From Prolixibacteraceae bacterium UBA6029 (GTDB lineage Bacteria > Bacteroidota > Bacteroidia > Bacteroidales > Prolixibacteraceae), in assembly GCA_002429385.1 (NCBI GenBank), contig DIZL01000074.1:43054-107053 (forward strand): a DNA stretch of 64,000 nucleotides. The letters run 5' to 3'. This document shows, one piece after another, positions 17,258 through 26,573 of the stretch (positions within the stretch are counted from its first letter, which is position 1; each line of letters begins with the position of its first letter). A program made the position numbers and the translations under genes. The notes beneath the pieces are model-generated. The model searched no databases. It saw nothing but the letters and a program-made list of their open reading frames with translations, and was not told the origin of the DNA.

Positions 17258-18298
17258 ATGAAGCCGGAAAAAAATCTGCTGTCTTTAATTCTTGTTTGCA
17301 TTAGTCTGACAGCCTGCGTTACGACTTTTGATACGCGGACGACCCAGATTGAAATCATGAAGCCGGGGATCTTTAACTTTCCTGAAAACATTAAGACGGT
17401 TGCCTTGATAAATAGTGTTCCGTACAGTCAGCTCGATCAACCTTTTCAATATATCCGTCACTCTGTTTATTCAACGGATAGTTCCACTTATCATGAATTA
17501 CAAGGTACTGAATTTGACCCAACCATTAAATACAAGGATTTATCGAATACCTGTTTGGATGCTTTGGCCTGGACATTAAAAAAAGAAGGATATTTTAGCC
17601 AGGTGATTAATTATCACGATAGTTTAAGCTATATCACTCAGTCAAATCAGGAACTGTTTAATCCTGAAAGATTGTTCCGAAAAACGAAATCGGATCTTTG
17701 TATTATCCTGGATCAGTTCAGTTTTAATGTTGAAAGATTAAAAGATAATGGAATTGTAACGAACTGCGCATCTCTTTCATGGACCATCGCCTATCGGAAT
17801 GATACCTCGGCCTATACCTATAAACAAATTGATACCCTGACTTTTACCAGCAAAGATCTTCCCCGTGAATTAACTGATAATATGAAAATCAAAATGGCTG
17901 TAAACAATTCAGCTACCTTCTTCGGACAAACATTGTGTTCAAAAATCATCCCGGCTTGGATACCTGTTGACCGTATGTACTACACCTCGCATGACAAGGA
18001 TATGCGTCAGGCCGAAAAGTATGTTATAAGCAATGAGTGGCCCAAAGCTGCTGTAATCTGGAGCAAGCAAACAGAGAGTAAAAATCAGATGATTGTTGCA
18101 AAGGCCACGTATAACATGGCACTGGCATGCGAGATGGAGGGCAAACCTGATGAGGCCATCAATTGGCTGCTTAAATCCTACTCCATTGTGAAGAAAAACA
18201 ATAAAGATTATAAGGAGAGTTGCCAGCAGTACATTAATATTTTAACCCTGCGGAAAAAGGAAATCGAGAAGCTAAACCTGCAAGTCAGGAATAAATAG
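17258..18298 (+). CDS. DUF6340-family lipoprotein
   Basis: A 346-residue protein with a lipoprotein signal (LSLILVCISLTAC) and a segment FDTRTTQIEIMKPG followed by FPENIKTVALINS, typical of the DUF6340 group in Bacteroidota. The C-terminal third (AEKYVISNEWPKAAVIW ... MALACEMEGKPDEAINWL) looks like a pair of TPR-type helical repeats. It is probably a periplasmic, membrane-anchored protein of unknown role. The ATG at 17258 is preferred to the TTG two codons upstream. Confidence 0.82.
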   Translation: MKPEKNLLSLILVCISLTACVTTFDTRTTQIEIMKPGIFNFPENIKTVALINSVPYSQLDQPFQYIRHSVYSTDSSTYHELQGTEFDPTIKYKDLSNTCLDALAWTLKKEGYFSQVINYHDSLSYITQSNQELFNPERLFRKTKSDLCIILDQFSFNVERLKDNGIVTNCASLSWTIAYRNDTSAYTYKQIDTLTFTSKDLPRELTDNMKIKMAVNNSATFFGQTLCSKIIPAWIPVDRMYYTSHDKDMRQAEKYVISNEWPKAAVIWSKQTESKNQMIVAKATYNMALACEMEGKPDEAINWLLKSYSIVKKNNKDYKESCQQYINILTLRKKEIEKLNLQVRNK

Positions 18299-18312
18299 TA
18301 ATTTTCAATGAC

Positions 18313-19947
18313 TTATTTTTTGTTGCAGAACCTGGCAATGTTGATTTTCGCTCCTTTTGAACCAAGCTTTTCAGCCTGTTTAAAATCAGGACACGCTTTA
18401 TCAAATAATCCCAGATGACAGTATGCAGATCCACGATTGTTATACGTATTGGCATCTCCCGCATTTAATTCAATGACCCGTGTGTAATCGGCTATGGCTT
18501 TATCGTCCGACTTTAGTGTGAAGTAGGCATTTCCACGGCTGTAATAGGCTATAGCATAGTCCGGTTTTAATTCAATGGCTCTGGTATAATCCTTAATTGC
18601 TTCATCCAATGATCCCTGGTTATGGTATGCCGCTCCACGATTATTGTAGGCAAAAGCAGAATCGGGGTTTTTGGTGACGGCTGCATTGTAATAATTCATC
18701 TTATCGGAATAAGCATGCGAATTAATAAAGGTGAAACAGGATAGAAATACAACCAGGGCTGCCAATAACCAGGGTTTCTTAATATCTCCTTTTTCAAACC
18801 ATTTCTTCGGAAGAGTAAATAGTACAAACAATAAGATCCCGATCATGGGAAGAAAAAAACGGTGATCCAAATAATCTATGACCTGATGTTTAAATACCAT
18901 GGTTGGCAACAATAACAAGAGGAACCATGAAAAACAGAACAGTTTTTCTTTTTTTGATCTTTCATTATTCTTATAAAACATGATAATTATCAGAATGATT
19001 ATCCCTGAACCAATCAGGGTTTTAAACAAAGTGAACCCTGGAATAGGGGCAATATCAATGGGAATAAAAAATTTGGCCAACGATTCGGGTATTGTCCTTA
19101 AATTCGATAGAACGGGAGCTAATCCAAACTTTTCGTTCTGGCCTAACACATTCAACACATTATCCTGAATTGAGAATTCCTTCAGTGCATTTAGTCTTAA
19201 CCAAAACCACAAGACTCCTGAAACGCCATAAAGCATAATAGTTATAAGATATTTATTCTCCGGACGTTTATCGGAAGTTGAAACAAAATAATAGATAATG
19301 AAAAGAAATGGCAGAAACACGGCAGTTTCTTTACAAAACAATGCCAATGTAAACGCGGCCCAATGCAGAACCAGGTACTTCATCTGTTTCTTTTGGAGAT
19401 AATCAACAAGAAATAAAAACGATAATAAAGAGAACAGAGTCAGCAATAAATCTCCCCTGGCCGGTATCCAGGCTACGGTAGATACAAAAAGCGGGTGCGT
19501 GCAATAAACCAATGTACTCAGCAAGGCTAACCGGAAAGGTATTAAAAATCGCCTGAGCAACAGATAAATCAAACAAGCAATTAAACCTAACAGCAGGATA
19601 TTCGTAAAATGATACATCCATGCATTATCCCCTCCTGATAATTGAATATCTGTCATGTAAGACAATGTTTGCAGAGGGCGGTAAAAATGCCCCTTATCAG
19701 CCATAAATGCATCGGTCTGAAATACCTTAATTGAGTTTCCAAAATGAGATAAGAAATCCACATGATTAGTGATAATCTTATTATCGTCAAAATAGGTCAG
19801 TCCAAATTTTAGTGTTTGCAGATAAAGAAATACAGGGATACAGAAAACAAGAATTAGCGGGAGAATTGAGCTTTTCTTATTTATGGTCGAATCAAAGGGT
19901 TTTGATTTGATTGTATTTTTTGGAGGTTGATGTTCAATCTTTTTCAT
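18313..19947 (-). CDS. TMTC-like membrane protein with C-terminal TPR repeats
   Basis: A 544-residue protein. Residues ~30-400 contain about ten membrane segments with the arrangement of GT-C glycosyltransferases: an early acidic pair (TYFDDNKI) in the first outer loop and HPLFVSTVAWIPARGDLLL, close to the HP...AW..R.DLL motif of TMTC O-mannosyltransferases. The C-terminal ~110 residues hold three TPRs (AYNNRGAAYHNQGSLDEAIK, AYYSRGNAYFTLKSDDKAIA, TYNNRGSAYCHLGLFDKACP). It may glycosylate envelope proteins, but enzymatic function is inferred. It is convergent with the DUF6340 gene. Confidence 0.82.
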   Translation of the reverse strand: MKKIEHQPPKNTIKSKPFDSTINKKSSILPLILVFCIPVFLYLQTLKFGLTYFDDNKIITNHVDFLSHFGNSIKVFQTDAFMADKGHFYRPLQTLSYMTDIQLSGGDNAWMYHFTNILLLGLIACLIYLLLRRFLIPFRLALLSTLVYCTHPLFVSTVAWIPARGDLLLTLFSLLSFLFLVDYLQKKQMKYLVLHWAAFTLALFCKETAVFLPFLFIIYYFVSTSDKRPENKYLITIMLYGVSGVLWFWLRLNALKEFSIQDNVLNVLGQNEKFGLAPVLSNLRTIPESLAKFFIPIDIAPIPGFTLFKTLIGSGIIILIIIMFYKNNERSKKEKLFCFSWFLLLLLPTMVFKHQVIDYLDHRFFLPMIGILLFVLFTLPKKWFEKGDIKKPWLLAALVVFLSCFTFINSHAYSDKMNYYNAAVTKNPDSAFAYNNRGAAYHNQGSLDEAIKDYTRAIELKPDYAIAYYSRGNAYFTLKSDDKAIADYTRVIELNAGDANTYNNRGSAYCHLGLFDKACPDFKQAEKLGSKGAKINIARFCNKK

Positions 19948-20196
19948 ATTGGTAGCAGGCTCTGGGAAAAGTTAAAAATACAAATAAACTTTACATAGTA
20001 TAGAAACAACAAGTGTTATTTTTCCCTGAGGGTGTAAGTCCTGTATACAATGTCTGCTGAGTGTAATCTTTCATCAATAAGGTCATCTGTAAAATATGAT
20101 ATATTTAAAAGTTGGCATTTCAGAAAAACCAGTCGAAAGGTTACTTCTTTTTATATTGGTGTTTTTACAATGCTCCTCCCATGATTGTTTAATGAT

Positions 20197-21444
20197 TTAC
20201 TTCAGGAGCATCCTTGCAGTTCTACGGCTTTTTTGTTCGACGTAAACTCTTCGTCCGGCAGTAATCTGGCTTACCAGTTCAGGTGTGTAATAACGAATGG
20301 TCACCAGGTCGAGGCCGATGTTATACTTTACCTCAAATTTCTGCTGCAACTGGAGAATCAGGTTGTCTATTCCCTGTTCGGGTTCATCGAATGCCAGTGA
20401 AAGGTCGAGAGCTGATTGCTGCAGAAGTCCAACTTTCAGGCGGTATTTGGCAAACAAACTGAACACATCCGAGACACTGTTGATGCTTATGAATGAAAAG
20501 TCGTTAGGCGTGAGCGTGATCAGCGCCATGTTGTTTTTCATGATAATTACCGGAACCAGGTTGAGTGGATGTTCTACTGAATGAATGATTGTTCCTTCCT
20601 TTTCAGGCTCCAGAAAAGACTTGACAAACAGTGGAATATTCTTGTTCTGAAGCGGTTTGATTGTTTTAGGATGGATTACCTTGGCTCCGGAATAGGATAA
20701 CTCTATGGCTTCCTTATAGGATAATTCGTCCAGCTTCTGTGTTTCGGTAAAAAAGTCAGGATCGGCGTTCAGGATCCCCGGTACATTTTTCCAGATGATC
20801 ACTTCTTCAGCGTCGAGTAAATTGGCCAGCACGGCTGCCGTATAATCGGAGCCTTCACGACCAAGAGTGGTGGTTTGATTGGTAAGCGTTCCTCCAATAA
20901 ATCCCTGGGTGATATATAGATCATCCGATTCGAAGGTAAACTGCCTTTTTGCCAGGCGTACCGAGAGTTCCCAGTTAATGTTTGCCTCGCGAAACTGGTC
21001 ATCCGTTTTCAGGCAGTTGCGTATGTCAACCCAGCGGTTATTCGTACCTGTTTTATTAAAGTACAGGCTAATAATCTGGGTCGAAATCAATTCACCGAAA
21101 GCCACAAGCTGGTCGTATTCGTAATCAAAGTTCATCGAACGGTCGGCTTTCAGGCGGTTGGTGATCAGTGTAAACAACCGTTCCACTTCAGGAAGAAGCG
21201 TGGATTCACCCCATAGGTCGGTGATGATCTGATCATGATATTCCTTTATTTCACGGAGGGAGGTCCACATCTCCGGATCCTGGTTATAATATCTCCGGGC
21301 TAATATCTCGAGTGCATTGGTTATTTTACCCATGGCTGAAATCACCAACACCTTGTTCCCCGGATACATTTGCAGGATATTCACTGAATTACGTATCGCT
21401 TGGGCGGATTGAACGGAGACACCTCCAAATTTGAAAACTTTCAT
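20197..21444 (-). CDS. lysC: Aspartate kinase (monofunctional)
   Basis: A 415-residue enzyme phosphorylating L-aspartate, the first step towards lysine, threonine, methionine and diaminopimelate. It opens with KVFKFGGVSV (the ATP lysine of the KFGG motif) and has TTTLGREGSDYTAAVLANLL (substrate loop), WKNVPGILNADPDF and YSGAKVIHPKTIKPLQ. The C-terminal ~120 residues form an ACT-like regulatory part (FSFISINSVSDVFSLFAKY). No homoserine dehydrogenase domain follows. The ATG at 21444 is chosen over a TTG at 21471. Confidence 0.93.
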   Translation of the reverse strand: MKVFKFGGVSVQSAQAIRNSVNILQMYPGNKVLVISAMGKITNALEILARRYYNQDPEMWTSLREIKEYHDQIITDLWGESTLLPEVERLFTLITNRLKADRSMNFDYEYDQLVAFGELISTQIISLYFNKTGTNNRWVDIRNCLKTDDQFREANINWELSVRLAKRQFTFESDDLYITQGFIGGTLTNQTTTLGREGSDYTAAVLANLLDAEEVIIWKNVPGILNADPDFFTETQKLDELSYKEAIELSYSGAKVIHPKTIKPLQNKNIPLFVKSFLEPEKEGTIIHSVEHPLNLVPVIIMKNNMALITLTPNDFSFISINSVSDVFSLFAKYRLKVGLLQQSALDLSLAFDEPEQGIDNLILQLQQKFEVKYNIGLDLVTIRYYTPELVSQITAGRRVYVEQKSRRTARMLLK

Positions 21445-21468
21445 ACTTATCGGGATTAATAGACTGAA

Positions 21469-21476
21469 CAAAAATA
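21469..21476 (-). promoter_or_regulatory. -7 box for aspartate kinase
   Basis: The minus strand reads TATTTTTG, fitting TAnnTTTG, 24 bp before the ATG at 21444. Its location over the alternative TTG start supports the shorter protein. Confidence 0.4.
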
Positions 21477-21700
21477 AAAATTTGTATCAGTCAAACGATC
21501 TAATCATGAAAGTAATTGTACCTATTTTTCAGGAAGAAGGGAAATGAGCATAGTGCAAGATTAGTAGTCGGACAATTTTGCGTTAGCGGGTTCTGCTTCC
21601 CGGGAACAGTGTGGCGTGGAAAGAAGAAAATCATTTCCACGGATCAGCCCATGAACTTAGAGGATGATAATAAGACAACATTGTCTGTAAATTGCTGGAT

Positions 21701-21718
21701 TTGTAACTATTGTTACAA
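21701..21718. promoter_or_regulatory. Perfect palindromic operator candidate (CRP/FNR type)
   Basis: TTGTAAC-TATT-GTTACAA is a perfect 7+7 bp inverted repeat with a 4-bp spacer. Its core GTAACnnnnGTTAC has the form recalled for HcpR-type CRP/FNR-family sites. It lies 20 bp upstream of the -7 box of the PepSY gene, overlapping the expected -33 region. I see no protein-coding gene in the rest of the 21477-21767 gap. Confidence 0.5.
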
Positions 21719-21738
21719 AGACGTAATGCTGATCTTTT

Positions 21739-21746
21739 TACATTTG
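21739..21746 (+). promoter_or_regulatory. -7 box for the PepSY membrane protein gene
   Basis: TACATTTG fits TAnnTTTG, 21 bp before the ATG at 21768. Confidence 0.5.
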
Positions 21747-21767
21747 TGACCTAATTCTGCTGATTCG

Positions 21768-23300
21768 ATGACAAGAAATACTGTTCTAAAAAAACTACGC
21801 AAGTTCCACAAGTGGCCCGGAATAGTAATAACACTGTTTGTTATACTGTTTTCACTTTCAGGAATCCTGATGAATCACCGAAGCGGGATTTCGGCCGTTG
21901 ACATCAAACGCTCCTGGTTACCTGCTGATTACAGCTATCAAAAATGGAACAAGGGTGCGGTGAAATCGGTCTGTCCGTTGGGAACTGATTCGGCACTGGT
22001 CTATGGGAACATCGGTATCTGGCTGAGTCCCGATCATTTCAAGACCTTTCAGGATTGGAACAAGGGATTTCCCGGAGGAATTGACAACCGAAAGATATCG
22101 AAGCTGGTCAGGACTCCGGAAGGGAAACTATTTGCAGGAACCTTTTTCGGATTGTATTGCTATTCAAGTAAGCAACAGGAATGGCAGAAAGTCGGACTTC
22201 CTGTTTCAGAAGAACGGATCACGGATCTGATCCTGAAACAAGGTGAAGTGATGGTTCAAACCCGTTCTTTCCTGCTTAAGACCTATGATGGAAAATCCTT
22301 TCAGGTCATCAATATACCTCCTCCTGAAGGATATAACGGCAAGGCAAACTTGTTTAAAACCTTGTGGCTGATGCATAGCGGCGAAATCTGGGGATCGGCA
22401 GGTAAACTGGTGGTCGATCTGTTTGGTCTGGCCATCCTGATTATTTCACTCACGGGACTCATGCATTTTATTTTCCCCAAATGGCTGAAGCATCGGCGGA
22501 ACAGACAAAAAGAAAACAGCAAACTGGTGCCGGTCCGCAATGCCAATCTGAAATGGCACAACCGCTTAGGCTGGATATTTATTCCTTTCCTGATGTTTGT
22601 AGCCATCACCGGCATGTTTCTTCGTCCGCCCTTATTGATAGCAATTGGTAATTCGGCTGTTTCACCTGTTCCGGGAACCATACTGAGTGCTGCTAATCCC
22701 TGGTACGACAAGCTTCGCCGGGTATTGTATGATGAGCAACAACATACCTTTGTGTTTTCGACCAATGATGGAATCTTCTTTTGCGATGAAAACCTTAAGG
22801 ACCCGATGCGACGGGTGATTAACGAGCCTCCGGTAAGCGTTATGGGCTGCAATGTTCTGGAGAATAAAGGACAAGGCAGTTATCTTATCGGTTCATTCAA
22901 CGGTTTGTTTCTTTGGAATCCTTACAACGGACAATTAACGAATTATCTCTCCGGAAGTCTTTACGTGGCACCGCAGGTAATGGGACCACCTATTTCGAAA
23001 GATATGATCGATGGCTGGTTTGCTGACAAATCAGGAAGTGAGTTTTATTTCGATTACAATCAGGGCGTTATTCCCATAAGGCATTCTGTTGAATTTGGTG
23101 AAATGAGTACTGAAATCATCCGTAAAAGCCCTATTTCATTGTGGAATCTGGCACTCGAAGTACACACCGGGCGAATCTTTGAACCGATATTAGGCATGTT
23201 TTACATTCTCTATGTCCCCCTGGCAGGGATATGTATTCTGGTCGTCTTGATCAGCGGGTTCTTTATCTGGTGGATGGGATACCAAAAGAAAAAGAATTAG
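21768..23300 (+). CDS. PepSY-associated transmembrane protein
   Basis: A 510-residue inner-membrane protein of the PepSY_TM group. It begins with KLRKFHKWPGIVITLFVILFSLSGILMNH, whose histidines and first helix are typical, and has further helices at about residues 220-240, 265-285 and 480-505 (the last in LYVPLAGICILVVLISGFFI). The two large outer-facing parts contain repeating GSFNGLFLWNP / GTFFGLYCY units like beta-propeller blades. Related proteins act in iron-siderophore reduction or envelope redox chemistry. A CRP/FNR-like palindrome upstream hints at redox control. Confidence 0.82.
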   Translation: MTRNTVLKKLRKFHKWPGIVITLFVILFSLSGILMNHRSGISAVDIKRSWLPADYSYQKWNKGAVKSVCPLGTDSALVYGNIGIWLSPDHFKTFQDWNKGFPGGIDNRKISKLVRTPEGKLFAGTFFGLYCYSSKQQEWQKVGLPVSEERITDLILKQGEVMVQTRSFLLKTYDGKSFQVINIPPPEGYNGKANLFKTLWLMHSGEIWGSAGKLVVDLFGLAILIISLTGLMHFIFPKWLKHRRNRQKENSKLVPVRNANLKWHNRLGWIFIPFLMFVAITGMFLRPPLLIAIGNSAVSPVPGTILSAANPWYDKLRRVLYDEQQHTFVFSTNDGIFFCDENLKDPMRRVINEPPVSVMGCNVLENKGQGSYLIGSFNGLFLWNPYNGQLTNYLSGSLYVAPQVMGPPISKDMIDGWFADKSGSEFYFDYNQGVIPIRHSVEFGEMSTEIIRKSPISLWNLALEVHTGRIFEPILGMFYILYVPLAGICILVVLISGFFIWWMGYQKKKN

Positions 23301-23308
23301 AAAAACGA

Positions 23309-24901
23309 TTACCCAATTGTCTTCATAAACCACGGAGCTTTGCGATGTTTGGAGACCTGCTCATAGGCATAGGCCAATTTGATTAAGGTTGGTTCGCTCC
23401 AGGCACGCCCAAAGAATGAAATACCAACGGGCAATCCGTGTACAAATCCGGAGGGAACCGTGATGGCGGGATAGCCTGCAATAGCAGCCGGTTCTGAACT
23501 TCCTCCTCCAAAATGATCTCCGTTTACCGGATCAATTGTCCATGCCGGGCCATTGGTGGGAGCGACCAATGCATCAAGCTGGTGTTGATCCATCAATAAG
23601 TCGATGCCCTTTTCTCGGGTAAGTTCTTTTACTCTTGCGAGCGCTTTGAGATAAACAGGATCGTTTAATCCATTAGTTTTCTCGGTATCTTCAAATGTTT
23701 CCTGCCCAAACCATTGCAATTCAGTGTCTGCATTCTTCTTATTGAATTCAATCAAATCGGTTAAGGTCTGAACCTTCAGTCCTGTGCGGGTTTTCAGGTA
23801 TGCATTCAGGTCGGTTTTAAACTCTGAAATCAGTACCTGCAATTCGAGATTGCCCCATTCGGTACGATTATCAAACTTCAGGTTCTCAATAATCACTGCT
23901 CCGTTGTTCTTTAGGGTTTGAATCGCATCTTTCATCAGTTTCTCTACTTCAGAATGGAACCCAAAAAAGTCTGAAGCAATACCTATACGGGCATTTTTCA
24001 ATCCACCGGTATCCAGGAACTTCGTGTAATCGTCAACGATCTTTCCGTTCCCTGAATCTTTTTCAGCCAGTAATCCTAACAGGATGGCAGCATCAGTGAC
24101 CGTGCGAGCCATTGGTCCTGCGGTATCCTGACTGTGTGAAATGGGAATAATTCCATCACGACTCCACAATCCAACGGTCGGCTTGATACCCACAATTCCA
24201 TTAATTCCCGATGGGCAAACGATTGATCCATCGGTTTCGGTGCCTATCCCCAGGGCACATAAATTGGCCGAAACAGCAACCCCTGTTCCTGAACTCGAAC
24301 CACAGGGACTTCGGTCAGTACAATACGCATTTCGAACCTGACCACCCCGGCCACTCCATCCACTGGATGATCTGGTCGAACGAAAATTAGCCCATTCGCT
24401 CAGGTTTGTTTTGCCCAGAAGGACTGCCCCTGCATTACGCAACTTGCCAGCGATAACTGCATCGTCAGGGGCCGGAGAGCCAATCAGCGCATTTGATCCT
24501 GCGGTAGTTTGCATCTTATCTCCCGTATCAATATTGTCTTTAATCAAAACAGGTATTCCATGCAAAGGACCACGAATCTTTCCTGATTTGCGTTCAACAT
24601 CCATTTGCCGTGCAATAGCCAGCGCATCCGGATTAACCTCAATAACTGCATGCAATTTCGGTCCCTTTTTGTCGATGCCTTCAATACGACTAAGGTATTT
24701 CCGGGTGATTTCTTCGGAAGTCAATGCACCTGAGCTCATCTTTTTTTGAAGACCAGCAATGGATAGTTCGTTCAGCTCAAAGTCGGAATAATCTGTTGTG
24801 GTACTTGTTGAAGTGTTTGACTGAATACAGGAACTCAAGGGGGTAAGTGCCAGGCTTCCTCCACCGATGGCAGCTGTTTTAAAGAAGTTACGTCTTTGCA
24901 T
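23309..24901 (-). CDS. Exported amidase (amidase-signature family)
   Basis: A 530-residue amidase. The catalytic Ser-cisSer-Lys triad is visible: Lys in PVLIKDNIDT, the Gly/Ser-rich signature CGSSSGTGVAVSANLCALGI, and GTETDGSIVCPSG. The N-terminus has a twin-arginine-like start (QRRNFFKTAAIGGGS) and then a possible lipobox ending in Cys25 (LTPLSSC), so it may be exported folded and anchored. It resembles GatA-type and peptide amidases; the substrate is unknown. It is convergent with the PepSY gene (8 nt between stops). Confidence 0.9.
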   Translation of the reverse strand: MQRRNFFKTAAIGGGSLALTPLSSCIQSNTSTSTTTDYSDFELNELSIAGLQKKMSSGALTSEEITRKYLSRIEGIDKKGPKLHAVIEVNPDALAIARQMDVERKSGKIRGPLHGIPVLIKDNIDTGDKMQTTAGSNALIGSPAPDDAVIAGKLRNAGAVLLGKTNLSEWANFRSTRSSSGWSGRGGQVRNAYCTDRSPCGSSSGTGVAVSANLCALGIGTETDGSIVCPSGINGIVGIKPTVGLWSRDGIIPISHSQDTAGPMARTVTDAAILLGLLAEKDSGNGKIVDDYTKFLDTGGLKNARIGIASDFFGFHSEVEKLMKDAIQTLKNNGAVIIENLKFDNRTEWGNLELQVLISEFKTDLNAYLKTRTGLKVQTLTDLIEFNKKNADTELQWFGQETFEDTEKTNGLNDPVYLKALARVKELTREKGIDLLMDQHQLDALVAPTNGPAWTIDPVNGDHFGGGSSEPAAIAGYPAITVPSGFVHGLPVGISFFGRAWSEPTLIKLAYAYEQVSKHRKAPWFMKTIG

Positions 24902-25139
24902 AAATCAGGATTCGAAATTGAAACGACAAGTTAAGAAAAGCTTTTGTTAATTCAATATTTGGAGGAAAAGAAAAGTCGCTCTTGAAATCGCTCTCGGATA
25001 CTTTCTTTTGCGAGAATTGAATGTAAACCACATCTAATCAGGGAAATCGCTTTTAAGAAAGGAGAACTATTTGCGAAAGGACCATACTTTTATAGGACTG
25101 ATTGGAGGAATGCCACGATAGGCAAAGTCGATTTTGGAT

Positions 25140-25265
25140 TCGTAATCGGGAAGGGATCGGGAAGGGAACGAGAGGGGTTCTCCTCTCTATATCTGTACTA
25201 TGACTGATCTATAACTATACTAAAATTGCGATCTTTGTACAGTTGCAAATCAATCATAGATTTAT
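25140..25265 (+). repeat. Palindromic leader element, solo copy 3
   Basis: This stretch carries TCTATATCTGTACTATGA, TGATCTATAACT and TACTAAAATTGCGATCTTTGTA in the order of the DUF6266 leaders, followed by AATCAATCATAG as the right arm. The inverted repeat is degenerate (one arm reads ATGACTGATCT) and no DUF6266 gene follows. It sits in a ~600-bp gap (24902-25505) between the amidase and rfbB genes. The rest of that gap holds no gene I can support. Confidence 0.75.
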
Positions 25266-25505
25266 TTATCCGAAGCAGATACGACGCAATCCCTTTTCGG
25301 ATACGTTCCGTGTAGATCGAAAATAGGTCTGTTGCTTTCCTGAAGAATATCTGAATGTATAGAGTATTGGTGTCCGGCGTAAATGGGTTCATTGCTGAAT
25401 CTTTTATCAGACTATGGCATGAACTATTTGAAGGTTAAAGATAATCATTTTTTGGCAAAAAAGGACTTCTTGAAAAGGACTTTTTCCTTGTTCCTCTTTC
25501 CTTGT

Positions 25506-26558
25506 TTACCGATTCTTGTATTGTTTCTCGTAATAGCTTTGGTAATCTCCGCTGGTTACGTTTTCCATCCATTCAGTATTGGCGAGGTACCAGTCAATAG
25601 TTTTACCGATTCCTTCTTCAAATTGAAGACTTGGCACCCAGTTGAGTTCCTTTTGTAGTTTAGTGGAATCGATGGCATAACGCAGATCGTGTCCCGCACG
25701 GTCTTTCACATAGGTGATCAGCTTTTCTGAAGTTCCCTGTTCACGGCCTAGTTTGCGGTCCATGATGCGGCACATTACTTTAATCAGGTCGATGTTGGTC
25801 CATTCGTTATGCCCGCCAATGTTATAGGTATCGCCGTCTTTCCCCTGATGAAAAATCAGATCAATGGCCCGGGCATGATCTTCCACCCACAACCAGTCGC
25901 GGATGTTGAGCCCTTCACCATAAACGGGGAGCGCCTTGTTGTGTTTGATGTTGTTGATAAACAGCGGAATCAGTTTTTCGGGAAACTGAAACGAGCCGTA
26001 GTTGTTCGAACAGTTTGAGACTACAGCAGGTATTCCAAAGGTGTCATGGTAAGCACGTACAAAATGATCGGAACTGGCTTTTGAAGCTGAATACGGACTG
26101 TGAGGATCGTAACCGGTTTCTTCAGTAAACATTCCTTCACTTCCTAAACTTCCGTAAACCTCATCGGTAGAAATATGATAGAAACGCTTGCCTTCCGAAT
26201 TGTCTTTCCAGATATGACGAACAGCATTCAACAGGTTAACAGTTCCAATCACATTGGTAAAAACGAATTCGGTCGGATTGGTAATCGAACGATCGACATG
26301 GGATTCTGCTGCCAGATGGATCACTCCGTCGAATTGTCGCTCAATAAAGAGCTTCAGTATAAACTCTGCGTCAACAATGTCTCCTTTCACAAATTCATAG
26401 TTGGGTTTATACTCTACATCAGTCAGATTAGCCAGGTTTCCGGCATAGGTGAGTTTGTCGAGGTTGACAATTTTATATTCAGGATACTTGTTTACGAAAA
26501 GTCGTACCAGGTGCGAACCAATAAATCCGGCGCCACCGGTAATCAGAATTGTCTTCAT
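25506..26558 (-). CDS. rfbB: dTDP-glucose 4,6-dehydratase
   Basis: A 350-residue extended SDR enzyme making dTDP-4-keto-6-deoxyglucose from dTDP-glucose for cell-surface sugars. It has TGGAGFIGSHLV (NAD loop), HLAAESHVDRS, STDEVYGSLGSEG (catalytic Thr-Asp-Glu), YSASKASSDHFVRAYH (Tyr-x3-Lys) and NCSNNYGSFQFPEKLIPL, all typical of RfbB/RmlB. It is preceded by galE with 15 nt between them. No other rml genes are present here. Confidence 0.96.
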   Translation of the reverse strand: MKTILITGGAGFIGSHLVRLFVNKYPEYKIVNLDKLTYAGNLANLTDVEYKPNYEFVKGDIVDAEFILKLFIERQFDGVIHLAAESHVDRSITNPTEFVFTNVIGTVNLLNAVRHIWKDNSEGKRFYHISTDEVYGSLGSEGMFTEETGYDPHSPYSASKASSDHFVRAYHDTFGIPAVVSNCSNNYGSFQFPEKLIPLFINNIKHNKALPVYGEGLNIRDWLWVEDHARAIDLIFHQGKDGDTYNIGGHNEWTNIDLIKVMCRIMDRKLGREQGTSEKLITYVKDRAGHDLRYAIDSTKLQKELNWVPSLQFEEGIGKTIDWYLANTEWMENVTSGDYQSYYEKQYKNR

Positions 26559-26573
26559 GCTATAATTATTTAG

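Noticed and set aside
21516..21749. Short open frame before the PepSY gene.
   Set aside because: It runs over the palindromic operator and -7 box and shows no domain; the stretch is better read as a regulatory region.
25383..25658. Open frame between the solo repeat and rfbB.
   Set aside because: Its second half is antisense to the end of rfbB and the first half has no conserved features.
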